A stretch of 64,000 nucleotides of DNA from Bradyrhizobium sp. CB2312 (GTDB taxonomy: Bacteria > Pseudomonadota > Alphaproteobacteria > Rhizobiales > Xanthobacteraceae). The position numbers and the translations under genes are program-made. Under the pieces are notes generated by a model, which did not search any database, was not told the DNA's origin, and saw only the letters and a list, made by a program, of their open reading frames with translations. Below are positions 61,743 through 64,000 of this stretch, piece after piece. Location of the stretch: NCBI RefSeq assembly GCF_029714425.1, contig NZ_CP121668.1:3989501-4053500 (forward strand), read 5' to 3'. Position 1 is the first letter of the stretch, and every line of letters begins with the position of its first letter.

Positions 61743-62708
61743 TCACAGATGCTGCCGAAAGAATTGTACGACGCTTGCATTGAAGTCCCGGTGAAAGGCT
61801 GCTCGATCGAAGCCCGCCGGGTCTGTGCAGAAGCGCGGCAGCTCGGCGGCAAGCTCTGGCGAACACGGCGGGTGGAACGCGAAGTGGCCGGATGGCACGA
61901 TATGAACCGCGGGTTGGCCAGGCAAAGCATTCAGGACGCGCGCAACGCCTTCCGGATCAACGCCTCGATCTTTGGCTCCCGATTCGGATCGCCAGACCTG
62001 CAATGGAATGTCGATTGATGACAACGTACTCCTTGTAAATGCGAAAGTCGGTGCAGGATCGGCAATGACGGCAGCCTTGATCCGAGTGTCTCGCGGCAGA
62101 GTCTTTGGGACATCGCCGCTCCGTACTTGCTCGCAGAAGCCAGAGTTGTTGGTGCAGGAAGACGCAGTCCTCTGGAAATCGAGACCGGCTCCTGCAAGCA
62201 CCAACCCTGTGAACCCGCCCTTCGAAAAGCCGAAGAGGCCAATTTTGGACGAGTCGATTGCGTCGCGGTCTTTCCAGGACTTCAGCATAAAATCGATCAG
62301 GTGAACCATATCGGCCGGCCGGGAGGCCCAATTCGACAGACTCTCGCTCTGCGAGACATCGTTGCCGTTGTCCCCTGGATGACTGATGGCCGCGACGACA
62401 AAGCCGGCATCAGCCAACGCCTCTGCAGTGTCATGATGGAGGCCGAACCAGCCGCCTTGACCATGGGAGAAGACCACCAGAGGCAGCTTCGTGCCAGTCA
62501 CGGGGCAATCCTTTGCTCCCTGTATCGTGTCGATGAACTTTAGCGTGAGTTTTCCGAGCGGCAGGGATTGCGGCTCTGCGGCGCACGGATACCAAACGGC
62601 GCCGGCCAGATTCGGATCAGAATCAAGAAGCTGGATGCCAGCCCCCCGCGCGGGACATTCCAAACAACAAAGCATCAGGTAACAAGCCAGCCATGTCTTG
62701 CGTCCCAA
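61743..62708 (-). CDS. Secreted alpha/beta hydrolase (dienelactone hydrolase-like)
   Basis: The 321-residue protein has a signal sequence (about residues 1-23, with several Cys in LMLCCLECPARGA, so lipoprotein processing is possible). The hydrolase fold shows PLVVFSHGQGGWFGLHHDTAEAL, a nucleophile elbow GLFGFSKGGFTG (Ser), and a His in PSGHFAFHPPC. FVVAAISHPGDNGND is typical of the PAF-acetylhydrolase/dienelactone hydrolase group. It would cleave an ester in the periplasm. A 36-bp gap separates it from the Rid gene, so they may be one operon. Confidence 0.85.
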   Translation of the reverse strand: MGRKTWLACYLMLCCLECPARGAGIQLLDSDPNLAGAVWYPCAAEPQSLPLGKLTLKFIDTIQGAKDCPVTGTKLPLVVFSHGQGGWFGLHHDTAEALADAGFVVAAISHPGDNGNDVSQSESLSNWASRPADMVHLIDFMLKSWKDRDAIDSSKIGLFGFSKGGFTGLVLAGAGLDFQRTASSCTNNSGFCEQVRSGDVPKTLPRDTRIKAAVIADPAPTFAFTRSTLSSIDIPLQVWRSESGAKDRGVDPEGVARVLNALPGQPAVHIVPSGHFAFHPPCSPELAAELPRFCTDPAGFDRAAFHRDFNASVVQFFRQHL

Positions 62709-62792
62709 GGATGCCCCCTAGCTGCCAGATGTAGTTAACCGACGGCTCACCACAGGATTGTGTCGAAATCCGTTTTGTCCCGGACATCACGC

Positions 62793-62827
62793 GGCGTTGC
62801 TGTCATCAGCGGCGCCGCTTTGTTTTG
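62793..62827 (+). terminator. Hairpin with T run, no gene directly upstream
   Basis: GGCGTTGCTG pairs with CAGCGGCGCC across TCAT, followed by GCTTTGTTTT. The same segment, with a few changes, follows binding protein 1 at about 59343. Nothing on this strand ends just upstream, so it seems stranded. Confidence 0.65.
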
Positions 62828-62962
62828 TCAGCTTCGTGTCAGCTTTTAACCCTTCCAGTTTCTAATCATTGCTATTTGTTTCTGTCCTGAAATAGATGTG
62901 CGCAGCTTGCACACCACTTTCCTTCATAGCTTCCCGTGCCGATCGATTTTGCATTCCAGGCG

Positions 62963-64000
62963 ATGGCCGAACGGTCGGATCGCGCGCCGGCGCCATGGCG
63001 CCGGCCATTCCTGCGTTGGCTCGACGCCGTCGAGACGGGCTGGGCCGTGCCGCTTCTCATTGCGTGCTTCGTTGCGATCTGGACGCTCTATCTCGCCATC
63101 GCCTATGCCGGAGGTGGCCTGCATCCCGACACGCTCGAGGCCTGGACGCTGGGCCGGAATTTCGAGTGGGGCTATCACAAGCATCCACCGCTGATGGGCT
63201 GGGTTGCCGCGAGCTGGACCTCGGTCTTTCCGCCGAGCGACTGGTCGCTGCAATTGATGTCGATGGTCAATGCGGGGGTGGCGTTGTTCTGCGTCGATCT
63301 GGTCGCGCGGCAGTTCGTGACCGGGCACAAGCGCATCCTGGTGCTGCTGCTGTTGATGCTGACGCCGGCCTATCAATTCCACGCACAGCGCTTCAACGCC
63401 AATTCGGTGCTGCTCGCGATCTGGCCGCTCGCGACCTGGTGCTTCCTGCGCGCGTTCGAGACGCGTACGGCGCCGTGGGCGTTTGCTGCGGGATTCACGA
63501 CGGCGCTGGCGATGGTCGGCAAGTATTATTCGATCTTCCTGGTTGCGAGTTTCGCGTTTGCCGCGCTGGCTCATCCGGCGCGGCGCGCTTATTTCACCTC
63601 GGCTTCGCCCTGGATATCGGCCGCGACCGGGCTCGCCGTGCTGTCGCCGCACATCTATTGGCTCGCGACGACGGGCGCCTCGACCTTCACCTATGCGCTG
63701 GCCCACGCCAACGGCAATGCCGCGAGCTCGCTCATCGAGGTGAAAAACTTCGTGCTGGGACTGGCAGCGGCCATGGGCGTGTCCGCCGTGCTCTGGGTGT
63801 TGATCGCAGGGACACGGCTCAAACGGTTTCCGGCCGACTTCGCGGCCATGAGTCCGGCCCTGCGGCTTCTGTTCTATGTCGCGATCGGCACGATCGTGCT
63901 GCCGGTGCTGACGTCGCTCGCGATGAGAACGGATCTGCCCTCGCTATGGGCGCTGCAGGGATTGTTCCTGTTCGTCGTGCTGATCGTTTGCGGTGCGCGC
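62963..64000 (+). CDS. GT39 family membrane glycosyltransferase, N-terminal part
   Basis: About 346 residues are present and the gene runs out of the window. A cytosolic lead (about 30 residues) is followed by helices with TLYLAIAYAGGGLHPDTLEAWTLGRNFEWGYHKHPPLMGWV, where the acidic pair and HPP are the catalytic-loop signature of ArnT/PMT-like enzymes. The family transfers a sugar from a lipid-phosphate donor. The start is uncertain: ATG 62963 is used, while a GTG at 62936 is also in frame. It is only distantly like the GT39 protein at 4390. Confidence 0.85.
   Translation, partial: MAERSDRAPAPWRRPFLRWLDAVETGWAVPLLIACFVAIWTLYLAIAYAGGGLHPDTLEAWTLGRNFEWGYHKHPPLMGWVAASWTSVFPPSDWSLQLMSMVNAGVALFCVDLVARQFVTGHKRILVLLLLMLTPAYQFHAQRFNANSVLLAIWPLATWCFLRAFETRTAPWAFAAGFTTALAMVGKYYSIFLVASFAFAALAHPARRAYFTSASPWISAATGLAVLSPHIYWLATTGASTFTYALAHANGNAASSLIEVKNFVLGLAAAMGVSAVLWVLIAGTRLKRFPADFAAMSPALRLLFYVAIGTIVLPVLTSLAMRTDLPSLWALQGLFLFVVLIVCGAR

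Overview
The window looks like a chromosomal segment of a Bradyrhizobium-type alphaproteobacterium (Nitrobacteraceae, Hyphomicrobiales). This rests on high G+C with strong third-position bias, a usg-family gene, a CIRCE-controlled groESL operon, an Anbu/alpha-E/ATP-grasp locus, a DUF2778 gene, and many dispersed palindromic repeats between genes. No rRNA, CRISPR array, intact insertion sequence, replication origin or prophage was seen. The assignment is from recognition, not a database search.

Layout. 1-3009: housekeeping and hypothetical genes (PhzF end, DUF488, DUF72, two small envelope proteins). 3250-5895: a GT2-GtrA glycosyltransferase and a GT39 membrane glycosyltransferase. 5900-15731: a lower-G+C surface-glycan or small-molecule cluster (two SDR enzymes, a DegT aminotransferase, GT25, WbqC, two methyltransferases, a phosphoesterase, an ATP-grasp ligase and a TPR-glycosyltransferase). 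15840-18343: a FecR-like protein with an EF-hand-like loop, followed by a CHASE2 adenylate cyclase, under an 18-bp palindrome. 18921-22307: DUF2778 protein, GST, and a cysteine hydrolase divergent from a LysR regulator. 22371-25872: two copies of a roughly 400-bp element with a small GIY-YIG nuclease gene inside hairpin inverted repeats. Between them lie a tandem tRNA-like locus with its own promoter and terminator, a slipin gene and a signal peptidase. 25939-28626: groESL and usg. 28891-33723: cupin, rhomboid protease, nucleoside transporter and MFS exporter. 33878-40658: SDR, Anbu protease, an AhpD-like protein, an acyl-CoA-dehydrogenase-like flavoprotein, transglutaminase, alpha-E protein and circularly permuted ATP-grasp. 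40881-46994: CinA-like protein, Gpt, a MetE-like protein, GST, an HCCA isomerase and a quinone oxidoreductase. 47100-61063: a peptide/amide uptake and hydrolysis locus (crotonase, amidase, two M20 peptidases, an M81 MlrC-like protein, a Dpp-type ABC transporter and two tandem duplicate binding proteins). 61077-62708: an IS5-type transposase remnant, a Rid protein and a secreted hydrolase. 62963-64000: the start of another GT39 protein running off the window.

How the parts work together. The peptide locus is a full import-and-degrade module: periplasmic binding proteins, two permeases, a fused double ATPase and four hydrolases. The Anbu set matches a predicted but biochemically unresolved peptide-ligation/proteolysis system. 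The most unusual features are the GIY-YIG elements, whose terminal hairpins match solitary repeats spread over the window. This suggests a nuclease-linked repeat system analogous to REP/RAYT. The second is the tandem tRNA-like RNA locus, which includes a short-variable-loop tRNA body with a GCU (Ser) anticodon. Repeats of at least seven families sit at nearly every operon boundary.
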